The notes: a model not told the origin generated them from the sequence alone. A stretch of DNA of 64,000 nt from Rhizobiaceae bacterium (GCA_023953835.1 JAMLJB010000001.1:2391501-2455500), one strand, 5' to 3'; shown: positions 25,018-34,940, numbered from the stretch's first letter. A program made the numbers and translations.

Positions 25018-25509
25018 TTGGCGGAGAGCGGGTCACGATCGAGTTTCAGGGCTATAAGGGCGCCGCAGGATTTCCTCGCCGGCCTTTTCATGGCGTGCGT
25101 CTCGATCTTCGTTTTTGTCGCCACCGCAAATCTTGAGACAGGCCAGCTTGACGCGACGGGGCCTGGCTTCATGCCGAAGATCATGGCAGGCGTGCTCGGG
25201 TTCCTGGCCATGATCTTGATGGCACGGTCTCTGTTGGTTGAAGGGGATAAGCCGGGACGCCCGGCGTTTCGCGCGCCGGCACTCATAGTCGCTGCTTTGC
25301 TGATATTTGCCGCGACCGTCCGCGCCATTGGCCTGTTCCCTGCAGGCGTGTTGCTTTGCTTCCTTGGCGGCCTCGCCGATCCAAGCAACAGGCCGGTGCC
25401 CCTGTTTATCTTTTCGATAATTACCGCAGCGGTGGTCTGCATATTTTTCAAGTATTTGTTCGGGATCCAGCTTCCGTCGGTCGCGTTTCCCTACATAGGT
25501 CGCCCGTAG
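25018..25509 (+). CDS. Tripartite tricarboxylate transporter small subunit (TctB)
   Basis: A 163-residue membrane protein of the TctB/DUF1468 family with four hydrophobic helices. FLAGLFMACVSIFVFVATAN and the family motif GPGFMPKIMAGVLGFLAMIL are clear, and two more helices follow. The start is a TTG at 25018 by homology to the expected N-terminal length. It is followed directly by the large subunit, with almost no gap. Confidence 0.87.
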   Translation: MAESGSRSSFRAIRAPQDFLAGLFMACVSIFVFVATANLETGQLDATGPGFMPKIMAGVLGFLAMILMARSLLVEGDKPGRPAFRAPALIVAALLIFAATVRAIGLFPAGVLLCFLGGLADPSNRPVPLFIFSIITAAVVCIFFKYLFGIQLPSVAFPYIGRP

Positions 25510-25511
25510 CC

Positions 25512-27050
25512 GTGGGTGATGTGTTCAACAGTCTCTATCTGGGAGTGACCGTCGTGTTCAGCTCCCGATGGACCGAAATCGGTGGGTTGCTTCTGCCCGT
25601 GCCGGGCAATCTGCTGTTGTGTTTTTGCGGCTGCCTGATCGGTACGCTGATAGGCATTCTTCCCGGCCTCGGCCCCGTCGCGACGGTCTCCATCTTGCTC
25701 CCACTCACCTACAGCTTGGATCCGGTGGGATCGCTGATCCTGCTTGCAGGCATATATTACGGAGCTCAATACGGCGGTTCGACAACGGCCATACTCATGC
25801 GCATTCCAGGCGAAATCACTTCGGTCGTTACCGCAATCGATGGCCACGAAATGGCGCGGCAGGGGCGCGCGGGCTCAGCGCTCGGGGTCGCGGCCATCGG
25901 TTCATTCATCGCAGGAACATTCGGCACATTGTGCATCGTCGTGTTCTCGGCCCCGCTGATGAAAGTGGCTCTGTTGTTTGGGCCGACCGAATTCTGTTCT
26001 CTGATCGTGATGGGGCTTATTCTCGCGGTCGCGCTCGCAGCGGGTTCCCTTGTGAAGGCGCTTGCGATGGTCGTGTTGGGCATCGTGCTGTCCACAATCG
26101 GACTGGATGCCGAAACCGCGCAGCCGCGAATGATGTTCGGGGTGCAGGCGCTTTCAGACGGCATCGATTTCACAGTGCTTGCGCTCGGGCTGTTCGGCTT
26201 TACCGAAATCCTCAGAAACCTCGATAGCGATCAGCATCGCGCTACCTTCAACGAGCGCATATCCAATATCCTGCCAAGCTGGGCCGAGATGAAACAGTCT
26301 CTTGCTCCGATCCTGCGAGGCACCGTTCTGGGTTCCGCGATGGGGGTTCTTCCGGGAAGCGGCGGAGCCCTCGCTCCATTCGCCTCCTATGCGCTCGAGA
26401 AGCGCCTTGCAAACGATCCGTCCCGTTTCGGCAAGGGTGCCATCGAGGCTGTTGCAGGTCCGGAAGCGGCAAACAACGCAGGCGCGCAGACATCGTTCAT
26501 CCCGATGCTTACGCTCGGTGTTCCGCCTACGGCACTGATGGCTCTCCTGATCGGGGCAATGACCATTCAGGGCGTGGTGCCCGGACCGCAGGTGATGACT
26601 CGCAATCCCGATTTGTTCTGGGGGTTGGTCGTGTCCATGTGGGTGGGCAATCTGATGCTGGTGATCATCAATCTGCCCATGATCCGCATCTGGGTAGGGC
26701 TGCTTCGCGTGCCCTATGGACTGCTGTTTCCGGCCGTTCTTCTGGTTTCGGCCATCGGACTGTTTTCGGTCGCCAATTCAGAATCCGCGATTGTGTTCGC
26801 GGCGATATTTGGCGTGGTCGGCTATCTGTTCACCAAGCTGGGCCTTGAGCCGACGCCGCTGCTGCTTGGATTCGTCCTCGGCGATCTGCTGGAGGACAAT
26901 CTGCGCCGCGCGCTCGTCTTTTCGGGCGGCAGCTTCGCGACCTTTGTCCAACATCCGATCAGCTTGGCGTTCCTGCTGCTGTCAGGCGCATTCCTGCTTC
27001 TGACGTTGGTGCTGGGGCGGCGTCGGGACGTATTCAAGGAAGACATCTAG
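25512..27050 (+). CDS. Tripartite tricarboxylate transporter large subunit (TctA)
   Basis: A 512-residue permease with around twelve helices. The start is taken as GTG 25512 (VGDVFNSLYLGVTVVF), since TctA proteins begin just before a FxNLxxGF-type motif; GTG 25521 is also possible. Family motifs: CLIGTLIGILPGLGPVATVS, IYYGAQYGGSTTAILMRIPG, GVLPGSGGALAPFASYALEK and GPEAANNAGAQTSFIPMLTL. It imports a carboxylate using the cation gradient together with TctB and the binding protein TctC. Confidence 0.92.
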   Translation: MGDVFNSLYLGVTVVFSSRWTEIGGLLLPVPGNLLLCFCGCLIGTLIGILPGLGPVATVSILLPLTYSLDPVGSLILLAGIYYGAQYGGSTTAILMRIPGEITSVVTAIDGHEMARQGRAGSALGVAAIGSFIAGTFGTLCIVVFSAPLMKVALLFGPTEFCSLIVMGLILAVALAAGSLVKALAMVVLGIVLSTIGLDAETAQPRMMFGVQALSDGIDFTVLALGLFGFTEILRNLDSDQHRATFNERISNILPSWAEMKQSLAPILRGTVLGSAMGVLPGSGGALAPFASYALEKRLANDPSRFGKGAIEAVAGPEAANNAGAQTSFIPMLTLGVPPTALMALLIGAMTIQGVVPGPQVMTRNPDLFWGLVVSMWVGNLMLVIINLPMIRIWVGLLRVPYGLLFPAVLLVSAIGLFSVANSESAIVFAAIFGVVGYLFTKLGLEPTPLLLGFVLGDLLEDNLRRALVFSGGSFATFVQHPISLAFLLLSGAFLLLTLVLGRRRDVFKEDI

Positions 27051-27073
27051 GTATAAACGGGAGGTATAATTCG

Positions 27074-28024
27074 ATGCCAAGCAAATTCGCGGCGCTAGCA
27101 GTTGCTTTCCTGGCGCTGGTTGGAAGCGCGATCGCTCAGGAAACGATCTGGCCTGGGCGCGAAGTAACCCTCATTGTGCCGTTTTCGGCGGGTGGGACAA
27201 CCGACGCAATCAGCCGAGTCGTGGCCGAGAAGCTGCGCGAACGTCTCGGCGTGTCATTTCTGGTAGAGAACCGGCCCGGCGCCGGCGGCAATATTGGCGT
27301 GCAGGCCGCAGCCCATGCGGCGCCGGATGGCTACACCTTTGTCGTGGGTACGATCAGCACTCATGCTGTCAATCCGGTGTTGAGCGAAGTGCCGTTCGAT
27401 CCTGAAAAGGACTTCGTGGGTATAGGCGGCATCATCGACACGCCGAATGTCCTGTTCGTGCGTTCCGGCCTCGGCATCGAGAACACCCAGCAACTCATTG
27501 ACTATCTGAAGGAACACCCGGGCGAACTGTTCTTCGGTTCCACAGGGGCTGGAAGTTCCCAGTACATCGCAGCCGAGCTTTTGCAAGACCGCTCGGGAAC
27601 GTCCATCAAGCACGTAACCTATCAGGGCGCCGGCGACATAATGACTGCTTTGCTTGGCGGGCATCTGGATATGGCTTTCAACACGGCGATTGCCAGCATT
27701 CCATTTCTTGAAAACGATGCGGTAAAGGCCCTCGGAGTGACCAGTGCTTCGCGCATCAAACTTGCGCCGGACCTGCCGACCCTCTCGGAAACCATTCCCG
27801 GATTTGAAACCGGCGCGTGGGCAGGCATCTGGGCGCCCGCCGAAACGCCGGCACCAATCGTCGCGAAGTTGAGCGAGACTCTCGGCGAGATTATCTCAAG
27901 CGCCGAATTTGCCGCTGAGGCCGAAAAGCTCGGCGCCTACCCGATCCCACTAACCGGCAAGGAATTTGACGCGTTTGTTGCCGGTGAGCGCACGAAGTGG
28001 GCGCAAGTGTTGAAGAAGAACTGA
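27074..28024 (+). CDS. Tripartite tricarboxylate transporter binding protein (TctC/Bug)
   Basis: A 316-residue periplasmic protein of the Bug family. A Sec signal (FAALAVAFLALVGSAIAQ) is followed by the family hallmarks REVTLIVPFSAGGTTDAISR, NRPGAGGNIGVQAAAHAAPD and the closing QVLKKN. The GGGAGGT ribosome-binding site fits ATG 27074. It lies 23 bases after TctA and belongs to the same operon. Confidence 0.92.
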   Translation: MPSKFAALAVAFLALVGSAIAQETIWPGREVTLIVPFSAGGTTDAISRVVAEKLRERLGVSFLVENRPGAGGNIGVQAAAHAAPDGYTFVVGTISTHAVNPVLSEVPFDPEKDFVGIGGIIDTPNVLFVRSGLGIENTQQLIDYLKEHPGELFFGSTGAGSSQYIAAELLQDRSGTSIKHVTYQGAGDIMTALLGGHLDMAFNTAIASIPFLENDAVKALGVTSASRIKLAPDLPTLSETIPGFETGAWAGIWAPAETPAPIVAKLSETLGEIISSAEFAAEAEKLGAYPIPLTGKEFDAFVAGERTKWAQVLKKN

Positions 28025-28081
28025 CCTTCAGCAAAGCGCTCGGCCATTCTCTGAACCATAGCGGAATCGGGAAAATACGGA

Positions 28082-29152
28082 ATGAAGAAGGTTGTTCTCG
28101 TCGCGGGTGCGACGGGCCTGGTTGGCGACGCGGCGATGCGTCACTTCTCGCAGTCCGGTGATGCTGAGGTGCTGGCTGTTTCCCGCCGCGCGCCGCGCGC
28201 CCTCTATGGTGCGCGGCATCTGCGCCTTGACCTGCGTGACCGCGACGCCTGCGCAGAATTGCTGGGAAAGGAGTCGGGCGTAACCCATGTCATCTACGCC
28301 GCTCTCTGGGAAAAGGAGAGCCTTGTGGAGGGATGGTCGTCCGACCTGCAAATCGAGGTTAACGACCAGATGCTGCGCAACCTGATCGATCCGCTGATCG
28401 ACAACGCGGCCTTGCAACAAATCGTGCTGCTGCAAGGCGGCAAGGCGTATGGCTCGCACAAAGGCCATGTCGATATACCGGCCCGTGAAAACCGCTCCGA
28501 ACTTCGAAGTGAACCCAACTTCTATTGGCGGCAGGAAGATTATCTTCGATCCCGGCAGATCGAGGGCGACTGGTCGTGGACGATCTTGCGGCCACAGTTG
28601 ATCGTCGGCAAAGCGATCGGCGGTTCGATGAACGTTATCGCAGCGCTGGGCGTTTATGCCTCGCTCCTGCGGATGCGCAGCGAGCCGTTGCACTATCCGG
28701 GCGGGGAATGCGGGATAGGCGGCATTATCGATGCCGACATTATCGCCGCGGCAGCGGACTGGGCGGGGCGGAGCGAATGCGCGCGCAACGAGATATTCAA
28801 CATCAACAATGGCGACGTGTTCCAATGGAACAGCATATGGCCGTCGATCGCAGCCTCGTTCAACATGGAGGTCGGCGAGATCAAGCCCATGTCGCTGCAC
28901 GAATCCAGTGTTGACTGGTCCGGTCAATGGGACGAACTGCGGCGAAAGCACAAGCTGTCGGCGCCATCGATGAACGAGCTGGTTGGAAGCTCGTTCCAAT
29001 ATCTGGACTATGCGATGAGCATGCGCATTCATAACATCATGTCCACCGTCAAGCTTCGCTCTGCCGGATTCGCACGCTTTGCCGATTCCGAGCAGACGCT
29101 AAGAAAATGGTTCCATGAATACATGGCCGAGGGTTTGCTGCCGCCGGTGTGA
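28082..29152 (+). CDS. PRISE-like NAD(P)-dependent reductase (SDR superfamily)
   Basis: A 356-residue Rossmann-fold protein. The nucleotide-binding motif VLVAGATGLVGDAAMRHF is at the N-terminus, VSRRAPRALYGARHLRLDLR follows, and IVLLQGGKAYGSHKGHVDIP contains the active-site Lys region. NFYWRQEDYL carries the Tyr typical of the progesterone 5-beta-reductase/iridoid synthase (PRISE) group, and WTILRPQLIVGKAIGGSMN follows. These enzymes reduce activated enones. It lies 57 bases after TctC on the same strand, so it probably acts on the imported compound or an intermediate. Confidence 0.8.
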   Translation: MKKVVLVAGATGLVGDAAMRHFSQSGDAEVLAVSRRAPRALYGARHLRLDLRDRDACAELLGKESGVTHVIYAALWEKESLVEGWSSDLQIEVNDQMLRNLIDPLIDNAALQQIVLLQGGKAYGSHKGHVDIPARENRSELRSEPNFYWRQEDYLRSRQIEGDWSWTILRPQLIVGKAIGGSMNVIAALGVYASLLRMRSEPLHYPGGECGIGGIIDADIIAAAADWAGRSECARNEIFNINNGDVFQWNSIWPSIAASFNMEVGEIKPMSLHESSVDWSGQWDELRRKHKLSAPSMNELVGSSFQYLDYAMSMRIHNIMSTVKLRSAGFARFADSEQTLRKWFHEYMAEGLLPPV

Positions 29153-29176
29153 GACGCGGTCTGGACAGGACGACGG

Positions 29177-30259
29177 TCAGGCTTCCTCTTGCGGCCGGAA
29201 GGCGTGACCTTCCGCCAGAAGGTCGCGCCCGATAAGCGACAGGTCGGGCGCACCGCTAAGGGCCATTGTGCGGATCAGATCCTCGCGCAGGAAAGAAAGC
29301 AGGTTGCTCACACCGCCGGCGCCTTGTGTTGCGAGTGCCCAAAGAACTGGCCGACCCACCAGAACCGAGCGCGCGCCGAGGGCGAGGGCTTTGAACACGT
29401 CGGTGCCGCGCCTGATACCACCGTCAACGTATATCTCGAGCTTTTTCCCGGCGGCCTCGACGACCCCCGCAAGCGCGTCGCATGTTGCCGCAGCAGTGTC
29501 GAGGTGACGTCCGCCATGATTGGAAACGATGACCGCACTTGCGCCGGCGTCGTGGCAACGCAAGGCATCGTCACCTCTCATGATTCCCTTGGCAACGATT
29601 GGAAGCGGAGATCGGATAACGAGCTGTTCAAGATCCGCGAGCGTGGCGGGATAACGCGGTTTACCGGACGTCTCAGGATCGTAGGCCGATCTCGCAATTG
29701 GCTGCCCCGGCAGATTGGCGAAAACATCGGTGGTCTGACCCAACGGACTTGCCATCGCGCGCGGGCTGCGACCCGAATAGGGCTGATCGAGGGTCAGGAC
29801 GATTGCCTTGAATCCCGCCGTGCATGCCCGTTCGATGAGGGTATCGGACACACCCCGATCAGGGGACAGGTACAGCTGAAACCAGCGGTTTGAATCAGGA
29901 GTTGCGGAGGCGACATCCTCGACGCGTGTGTTGGATGCCGACGACATCACGTATATGCAGCCTTCATCGGCGGCGCCAATGGCCGTCGCGCGCTCCGCCT
30001 GCGGATGGAAAAGCGCGTGTCGGCCACTTGGCGCGATCATGATGGGCGATGTCACCGGTGCTCCCAGGATGGTCGTTGCGCAGGACAACTTGCTCACATC
30101 CGCAAACATGCGCGGCAGTATTTTCAGGCGCCGCCATGCGCGCTCGTTGTCGGCAGCGGTTTCTTCGTCATCCGCTCCACATTTGCAGAAGGCGAACGCG
30201 CCGGCGTTAAGCACCTCTCTTGCACGCTCCTCCAGATTTTCGGGATCGAAGTCGGTCAT
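29177..30259 (-). CDS. FMN-dependent alpha-hydroxy-acid oxidase/dehydrogenase (copy 1)
   Basis: A 360-residue enzyme of the glycolate oxidase/L-lactate dehydrogenase family, oxidising (S)-2-hydroxy acids to 2-oxo acids. The start at 30259 follows the stop of the upstream gene by four bases; a much longer frame overlaps that gene and is rejected. Motifs: VTSPIMIAPSGRHALFHPQA, WFQLYLSPDRG, LPIVAKGIMRGDDALRCHDA (FMN-binding Lys), AVIVSNHGGRHLDTA (catalytic His and Arg) and IYVDGGIRRGTDVFKALALG. A paralogue lies at 38518. Confidence 0.9.
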   Translation of the reverse strand: MTDFDPENLEERAREVLNAGAFAFCKCGADDEETAADNERAWRRLKILPRMFADVSKLSCATTILGAPVTSPIMIAPSGRHALFHPQAERATAIGAADEGCIYVMSSASNTRVEDVASATPDSNRWFQLYLSPDRGVSDTLIERACTAGFKAIVLTLDQPYSGRSPRAMASPLGQTTDVFANLPGQPIARSAYDPETSGKPRYPATLADLEQLVIRSPLPIVAKGIMRGDDALRCHDAGASAVIVSNHGGRHLDTAAATCDALAGVVEAAGKKLEIYVDGGIRRGTDVFKALALGARSVLVGRPVLWALATQGAGGVSNLLSFLREDLIRTMALSGAPDLSLIGRDLLAEGHAFRPQEEA

Positions 30260-30263
30260 CTTT

Positions 30264-33200
30264 TCAAATCTCTTGCGCGTCGCTTGTCTCATCCGATGGC
30301 TGGCGACTTGGCGGACTTGCATGTTCCGACGAGCGAATTGCCGCGAGCAGGGCCTGCAATGGATGTTGAAGGCGAATCTCGTCGACAAGCATCGCCTGTG
30401 AACGGCACGAATAGCCATCGGCGAGCAGGTTCGCCTTATTCCCGCTGGAGACATAGGTACCCCAGCTCAGGCTGTATATGTGCTCTGAAACCGCACGGTT
30501 CTCCGCCTGGTGACCCCATATGCCCGACATTCCGCAACATCCCGAAGGCAGCACGTCCAGTTCGAGTCCCGCCGCGGCAAAGACGCTGACCCAATCGGTG
30601 ACTGCGGACGGCGCCGTTGTTCGTTCTGTGCAATGTGGCAATAACTGGAATTTTTGCCTTACGCCTATGTTGGAGATAAGGTTTCGATGCCGTGCGAGCC
30701 ATTCCTGCACGAGCAATACACGCGGCAACCGATGCTGCTCAACCGCTTCACGATATTCCGAGCGGTATGCCAGCGTCATTGCGGGGTCGATCCCGATAAG
30801 TTCAACTCCGGTCGCCGCGATCTCTTCGAGCATTTCGGCATTCAGGCGCGCGACGCGTTCAAATCCGGCTAGGAAGCCATGAACATGCAGCGCCTTCCCG
30901 TTCGGTCGGAAAGGCGCGAGCCTAGCCTCATAGCCAAGCGCCCGTAACAGATCGAGCAGGTCCGACAGCAATGCCGATTCAAAATAGCTGCTGAAGACGT
31001 CCTGCACGATGACCACGGTTCGGTTGCGAAGTTCGTCGCTCATAGCCCGGAGCTGCGCCGGCTTTGCCAGCTCAATGCGCCGGTTTCTCATTTTGCGAAC
31101 CTGGCTGGCGCCGGACAGCTTCGGGACGTGCACGAGACCGATGCCTCGAAGCGCTGCGCGGCTTAAGGATGTGCCGGCCAGCACGTTCGCGACTGCAGGT
31201 GCACGAGCCACGACCGGCGTAACGTATTCGAGCAGTGCAACGACATAATCTCTGGCCGGGCGAAGGTATCGTCCGTGATACACTTCCAGAAACCGCGAAC
31301 GGAAGGTCGGGATGTCCACCCTGACGGGACATTGCGTGGAGCAGGACTTGCAGCCCAGGCAGCCGTCGAGCGCGGCTTTGACTTCATGGGAAAAGTCGGA
31401 TGCGTGCCTACGGTATGCGACAGCATTGGCCATTCGCCCGGGCAGGCTGCGCCACCAAGGGCTAGCGCGCAACCGCCGCCTTTCGGCATCGAGATCGCTG
31501 CCCGACTGTGTGAGCTGGTACAGCCACTGCCGGATGAGTTGTGCCCTTCCTTTTGGAGAATGCCGCCGCTCGCGCGTTCCCTTCCAGGATGGGCACATCG
31601 GATCAAACGGATCCCAGTTGTGGCATGCTCCATTACCGTTGCAGTGCAAAGCCTCGCCAAAGACGGCTCTGGCAATGGGCGGGATCTGCCGGTCATATTC
31701 GCCTTTTATGGGCACGCCATCAACGGTCAGCAGTTTGCCTCCGTCAGAGGCCACGACCTTGCCCGGGTTTAGCTGGTTGCCGGGGTCGAACATGGCCTTG
31801 ATCTGCTGCAGCCTTGGATAGAGCGGACCGAATGTGCGTGGGGCGAATTCAGCGCGAATTCCCTTTCCATGCTCTCCCCATAGCAATCCGCCATATTTCG
31901 CTGTCAGCTCAACCACCTCTTCGGTCACTTCCCTGACAAGCTGTCGTGTGCCGGGGTCTTTAAGGTCGACCGCCGGGCGCACATGCAATACGCCGGCGTC
32001 AACATGTCCGAACATTCCGTAGGAAAGGCCGCGCCGGTCGAGCGCGGCGCGAAACTCGCGGATGTAATCGGCCAGATTTTCGGGAGGCACAGCTGTATCC
32101 TCGACGAACGCCACCGGTCGTTTTTCTCCTCGCATGCTACCAAGAAGACCGACCGCCCTTTTGCGCATTTCCCAGATCTGTCCGACTTCCCGATACCCGC
32201 GGGCGATCGTATATCCGATCCTGCCACCTGTCTCGCGCTCCGCGTCGAGCAACTGCTCAGCCCGCTGGACTAGAGCCTCAACCTCCGCTTCGGAGTGGCC
32301 TACGAATTCCATGAGGTTTACGGCGGCTGTTCGTCGCGTGCTGTCTTCGGGGAAAAATCGGCCGACATTGCGCCACACCTGATCGTTTCGGGCAAGATCA
32401 AGCACCTTGTCGTCAACGGTTTCGATCGAGGCAGGAGCAAACTGCACCAATGCCCGGGCATCGCGAAGTGCGTCTTCGAAACGCGTGTAGCGCATATTAA
32501 CAAGTGCGCCGTGCGTTGGCATGCGCAGGACGTTCAGCTTGGCTTCTGCCAGTATGGCAAGGGTGCCTTCGGATCCACAAAGAATTGAATTGAGATCGAA
32601 TCTGCCGTCGTCGCGGCGAATGTGCTTGAGATCGTAACCGGTGAGGCAGCGGTTGAGGTTGGGAAACTGTGTTTCGATCAAGCTCCTGTCATCGCTCGAA
32701 ATTGCCGCTACCAGTCGATGGATCGCACCGACGGAATCGTCTCGCTCCATGACTTGGCGCAGGTCTTCGTCGTGCAGTGGTGCTGAGCGCCAGACGGTTC
32801 CATCGAGCAGTACGCTTGTCAGTTCCAGCACATGGTCGCGGGTTTTGCCATAGAGACAAGACCCCTGACCGCTCGCATCTGTGCTGATCATGCCGCCGAT
32901 GGTGGCGCGATTGGACGTTGAAAGCTCTGGGGCGAAAAAGAGCCCATGCTCACGAAGGGCAGCGTTGAGTTGATCCTTAACGACGCCCGCCTGGACCCTT
33001 ACCCAGCCTTCTGCGACGTTGATCTCCAAGATGCGATCCATATGCTTGGAGACATCAATAATAAGGCCGTCGTTCAGCGACTGGCCATTCGTTCCGGTAC
33101 CGCCGCCGCGCGGGGTCATGGTGATACCTTTGAAGCGCGGTTCACGTACGGTCTTCGCAATCAACGCAAGATCGTCGATAGTTCGTGGAAACGCGATGGC

Positions 33201-33359
33201 CTGGGGCGCAATCTGATAAATCGAGTTATCTGTCGAGAGGACGACCCTGTCCGCGAATGTAGAAGACAAATCGCCGGCAAATCCAGCTGTGCGCAACGCA
33301 GCAATCAGTTCCGCATATTCGCGCGTTGCGGGTTTATGTTCCGAAAGGAGCGGAATCAT
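30264..33359 (-). CDS. YdiJ-like FAD/Fe-S D-2-hydroxyacid dehydrogenase
   Basis: A 1031-residue fusion resembling E. coli YdiJ (D-2-hydroxyglutarate dehydrogenase). The start at ATG 33359 (MIPLLSEHKPATREY) matches the expected YdiJ N-terminus. The FAD-binding PCMH domain shows MTPRGGGTGTNGQSLNDGLI and FAPELSTSNRATIGGMISTD. The C-terminal oxidase-type domain includes GMFGHVDAGVLHVRPAVDLK and WGEHGKGIRAEF. A ferredoxin-like region follows with CLGCKSCSTQCPVRVDIPTF (CxxCxxCxxxCP), then a CCG-type segment with VLPSGCCGMSGIWGHQ. It is the first gene of a reverse operon with the FMN hydroxy-acid oxidase, so the pair could oxidise both enantiomers of 2-hydroxy acids. Confidence 0.88.
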   Translation of the reverse strand: MIPLLSEHKPATREYAELIAALRTAGFAGDLSSTFADRVVLSTDNSIYQIAPQAIAFPRTIDDLALIAKTVREPRFKGITMTPRGGGTGTNGQSLNDGLIIDVSKHMDRILEINVAEGWVRVQAGVVKDQLNAALREHGLFFAPELSTSNRATIGGMISTDASGQGSCLYGKTRDHVLELTSVLLDGTVWRSAPLHDEDLRQVMERDDSVGAIHRLVAAISSDDRSLIETQFPNLNRCLTGYDLKHIRRDDGRFDLNSILCGSEGTLAILAEAKLNVLRMPTHGALVNMRYTRFEDALRDARALVQFAPASIETVDDKVLDLARNDQVWRNVGRFFPEDSTRRTAAVNLMEFVGHSEAEVEALVQRAEQLLDAERETGGRIGYTIARGYREVGQIWEMRKRAVGLLGSMRGEKRPVAFVEDTAVPPENLADYIREFRAALDRRGLSYGMFGHVDAGVLHVRPAVDLKDPGTRQLVREVTEEVVELTAKYGGLLWGEHGKGIRAEFAPRTFGPLYPRLQQIKAMFDPGNQLNPGKVVASDGGKLLTVDGVPIKGEYDRQIPPIARAVFGEALHCNGNGACHNWDPFDPMCPSWKGTRERRHSPKGRAQLIRQWLYQLTQSGSDLDAERRRLRASPWWRSLPGRMANAVAYRRHASDFSHEVKAALDGCLGCKSCSTQCPVRVDIPTFRSRFLEVYHGRYLRPARDYVVALLEYVTPVVARAPAVANVLAGTSLSRAALRGIGLVHVPKLSGASQVRKMRNRRIELAKPAQLRAMSDELRNRTVVIVQDVFSSYFESALLSDLLDLLRALGYEARLAPFRPNGKALHVHGFLAGFERVARLNAEMLEEIAATGVELIGIDPAMTLAYRSEYREAVEQHRLPRVLLVQEWLARHRNLISNIGVRQKFQLLPHCTERTTAPSAVTDWVSVFAAAGLELDVLPSGCCGMSGIWGHQAENRAVSEHIYSLSWGTYVSSGNKANLLADGYSCRSQAMLVDEIRLQHPLQALLAAIRSSEHASPPSRQPSDETSDAQEI

Positions 33360-33456
33360 GCGTGCCGCCGAATTACCTGCAATATTCCGGTCCAACGGAC
33401 GGGCAAGATGGAAGGTTCGCCCGGGTGGTATAGTCTGGGAACTTGTCTTATTAGGA

Positions 33457-33469
33457 GGGACATCGTCCC
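33457..33469 (-). promoter_or_regulatory. Island operator copy 5 (YdiJ-like operon)
   Basis: A perfect palindrome GGGACATCGTCCC about 100 bases upstream of the YdiJ-like start. On the minus strand a TAATAA sequence lies 15 bases after a weak -35-like ATTCTG, so the same geometry of operator inside the promoter is plausible but less clear than in other copies. Confidence 0.7.
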
Positions 33470-33579
33470 AGAATTATTCTTGTGCTTATCGGGAGTCAAT
33501 AGTCGGTCGCCGGTGATCTTTAAGGAGCGCAAAATGCCGTCTGAGAGAGTAAAGGCAATAAACTTAAAGGAGATTAGTT

Positions 33580-33614
33580 GTCCCTATTGACGGGACTATG
33601 TCCAATCTGATAGC
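33580..33614 (+). promoter_or_regulatory. Island operator/promoter copy 6 (ABC transporter operon)
   Basis: GTCCC (33580-33584), TTGACG (33587-33592), GGGACTATGTCC (33592-33603) and GATAGC (33609-33614), with 16 bases between -35 and -10. The first gene of the ABC operon starts at 33708. Confidence 0.85.
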
Positions 33615-33707
33615 AACTCCGTCAGCTCAGTTTGGAGCAATAGGTTTGGAGGAATTCGGCACGGCATGCAGCCGTTCTGCCAGTGCCGTGCTTGGAGGAT
33701 TGAAGCG

Positions 33708-34940
33708 ATGACATCTGGAAAGTGCGCGGCCAAATTCACGGTCGCACTAGGTGCTGTAGTTGGTTGCCTGATGCTGGCCCCGATCGCAGCGAATGCTCGA
33801 GAGCCTACTGAGTTGCGCATTGGCATGTCGGTTTCCTCGACCGGAAGTTTCGCGACATCGTCACAAAGTGCCGAGCGTGGCGTCAAACTTTGGGCCGAGG
33901 ATATGAACGCACAAGGCGGTGTTCTCGTCGGCGGCAAGAAGATCCCGGTCAAGATCATCTCCTATGATGACCGCAGCGATAAGCAGCTTGTGACCCGTGT
34001 TTACGAAAAGCTCATACTCGATGACAAAGTCGATATGCTCATGGCGCCGTTCGGATCAACTTTGACCGGCGCTGCGACAGCCATCACTGAACGCTACAAG
34101 AAGTTCCTGATGGTCACCAATGCATCCTCGGATGCGCTCTATACCGGCGAGAACAAGTATCTGGTTTCTGTATCGCCGCCGGCCTCCCTCCAACCGCTTC
34201 CTATCCTTGAGACGTTGAAGCGGCTCGGCGGAACCAAGTTGGCGGTACTCTACGCCGATGAGCCTTTCCCGGCCAATCTTGCAGAAGTGGCAGTCAAGAC
34301 AGCGGAGAGCCTCGGTCTGGAGGTTCCGGTGTTCGAAAAGCACGCGAAGTCTACGAAGGACTTCAGCGTGTTTCTGCAGAAGGCACAGGCAGCCAATGTC
34401 GATATGATTTATACGACGTCATATGAAGGTGATGTATTGCTGCTGCTGAAGCAGATGCAGGAACAGAATATCAACGTGCCTTCAGTGTACACCCAGTACA
34501 GCTCGCAGCCCGGAGTACTGGCTGCGCCGGTGGCCGACTATATCTGGGGCAACAACGGATACGACCCCAAAGTCAACCGGCCTGTGAATGTCGGCATGAC
34601 CGGTGACAAGTTTGTTGAAGCGTTCAAGAAGGCCTATCCTGACTCGGTCTACTCGGTCGACATGCTTACAGTGTTTGGCTACACCGGGGCTGTCATCATG
34701 GGTGAGGTTGCCTCGAAGGCTGCGAGCCTCAACAGTGATGATTTGCGCGCGACGGCGGGAGAGCTGAGCGGCAAGCTTGACACAGTCGTTGGCAAGTACG
34801 CAATCGACGATGCCGGTCGCCAGACGGGCATCAAATTCCTGATCACGCAAAATCGGAACAAGTCCCTGGAGGTGATCACTCCGCCGGAGTTCGCCACCTC
34901 GCCAGCCGTATACCCGGCGCCGCAGTGGAGCGACAGATAA
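33708..34940 (+). CDS. Branched-chain-amino-acid-type ABC transporter binding protein
   Basis: A 410-residue periplasmic binding protein of the LivJ/Leu-Ile-Val-binding type. ATG 33708 is supported by TTGGAGG upstream. The signal peptide (GAVVGCLMLAPIAANAR) is followed by ELRIGMSVSSTGSFATSSQS, the usual first strand and loop of the family, then GGKKIPVKIISYDDRSDKQL, and MAPFGSTLTGAATAITERYK. In this family many members bind aromatic or other carboxylates rather than amino acids, so the ligand stays open. It is the first gene of a complete five-gene ABC importer. Confidence 0.9.
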   Translation: MTSGKCAAKFTVALGAVVGCLMLAPIAANAREPTELRIGMSVSSTGSFATSSQSAERGVKLWAEDMNAQGGVLVGGKKIPVKIISYDDRSDKQLVTRVYEKLILDDKVDMLMAPFGSTLTGAATAITERYKKFLMVTNASSDALYTGENKYLVSVSPPASLQPLPILETLKRLGGTKLAVLYADEPFPANLAEVAVKTAESLGLEVPVFEKHAKSTKDFSVFLQKAQAANVDMIYTTSYEGDVLLLLKQMQEQNINVPSVYTQYSSQPGVLAAPVADYIWGNNGYDPKVNRPVNVGMTGDKFVEAFKKAYPDSVYSVDMLTVFGYTGAVIMGEVASKAASLNSDDLRATAGELSGKLDTVVGKYAIDDAGRQTGIKFLITQNRNKSLEVITPPEFATSPAVYPAPQWSDR

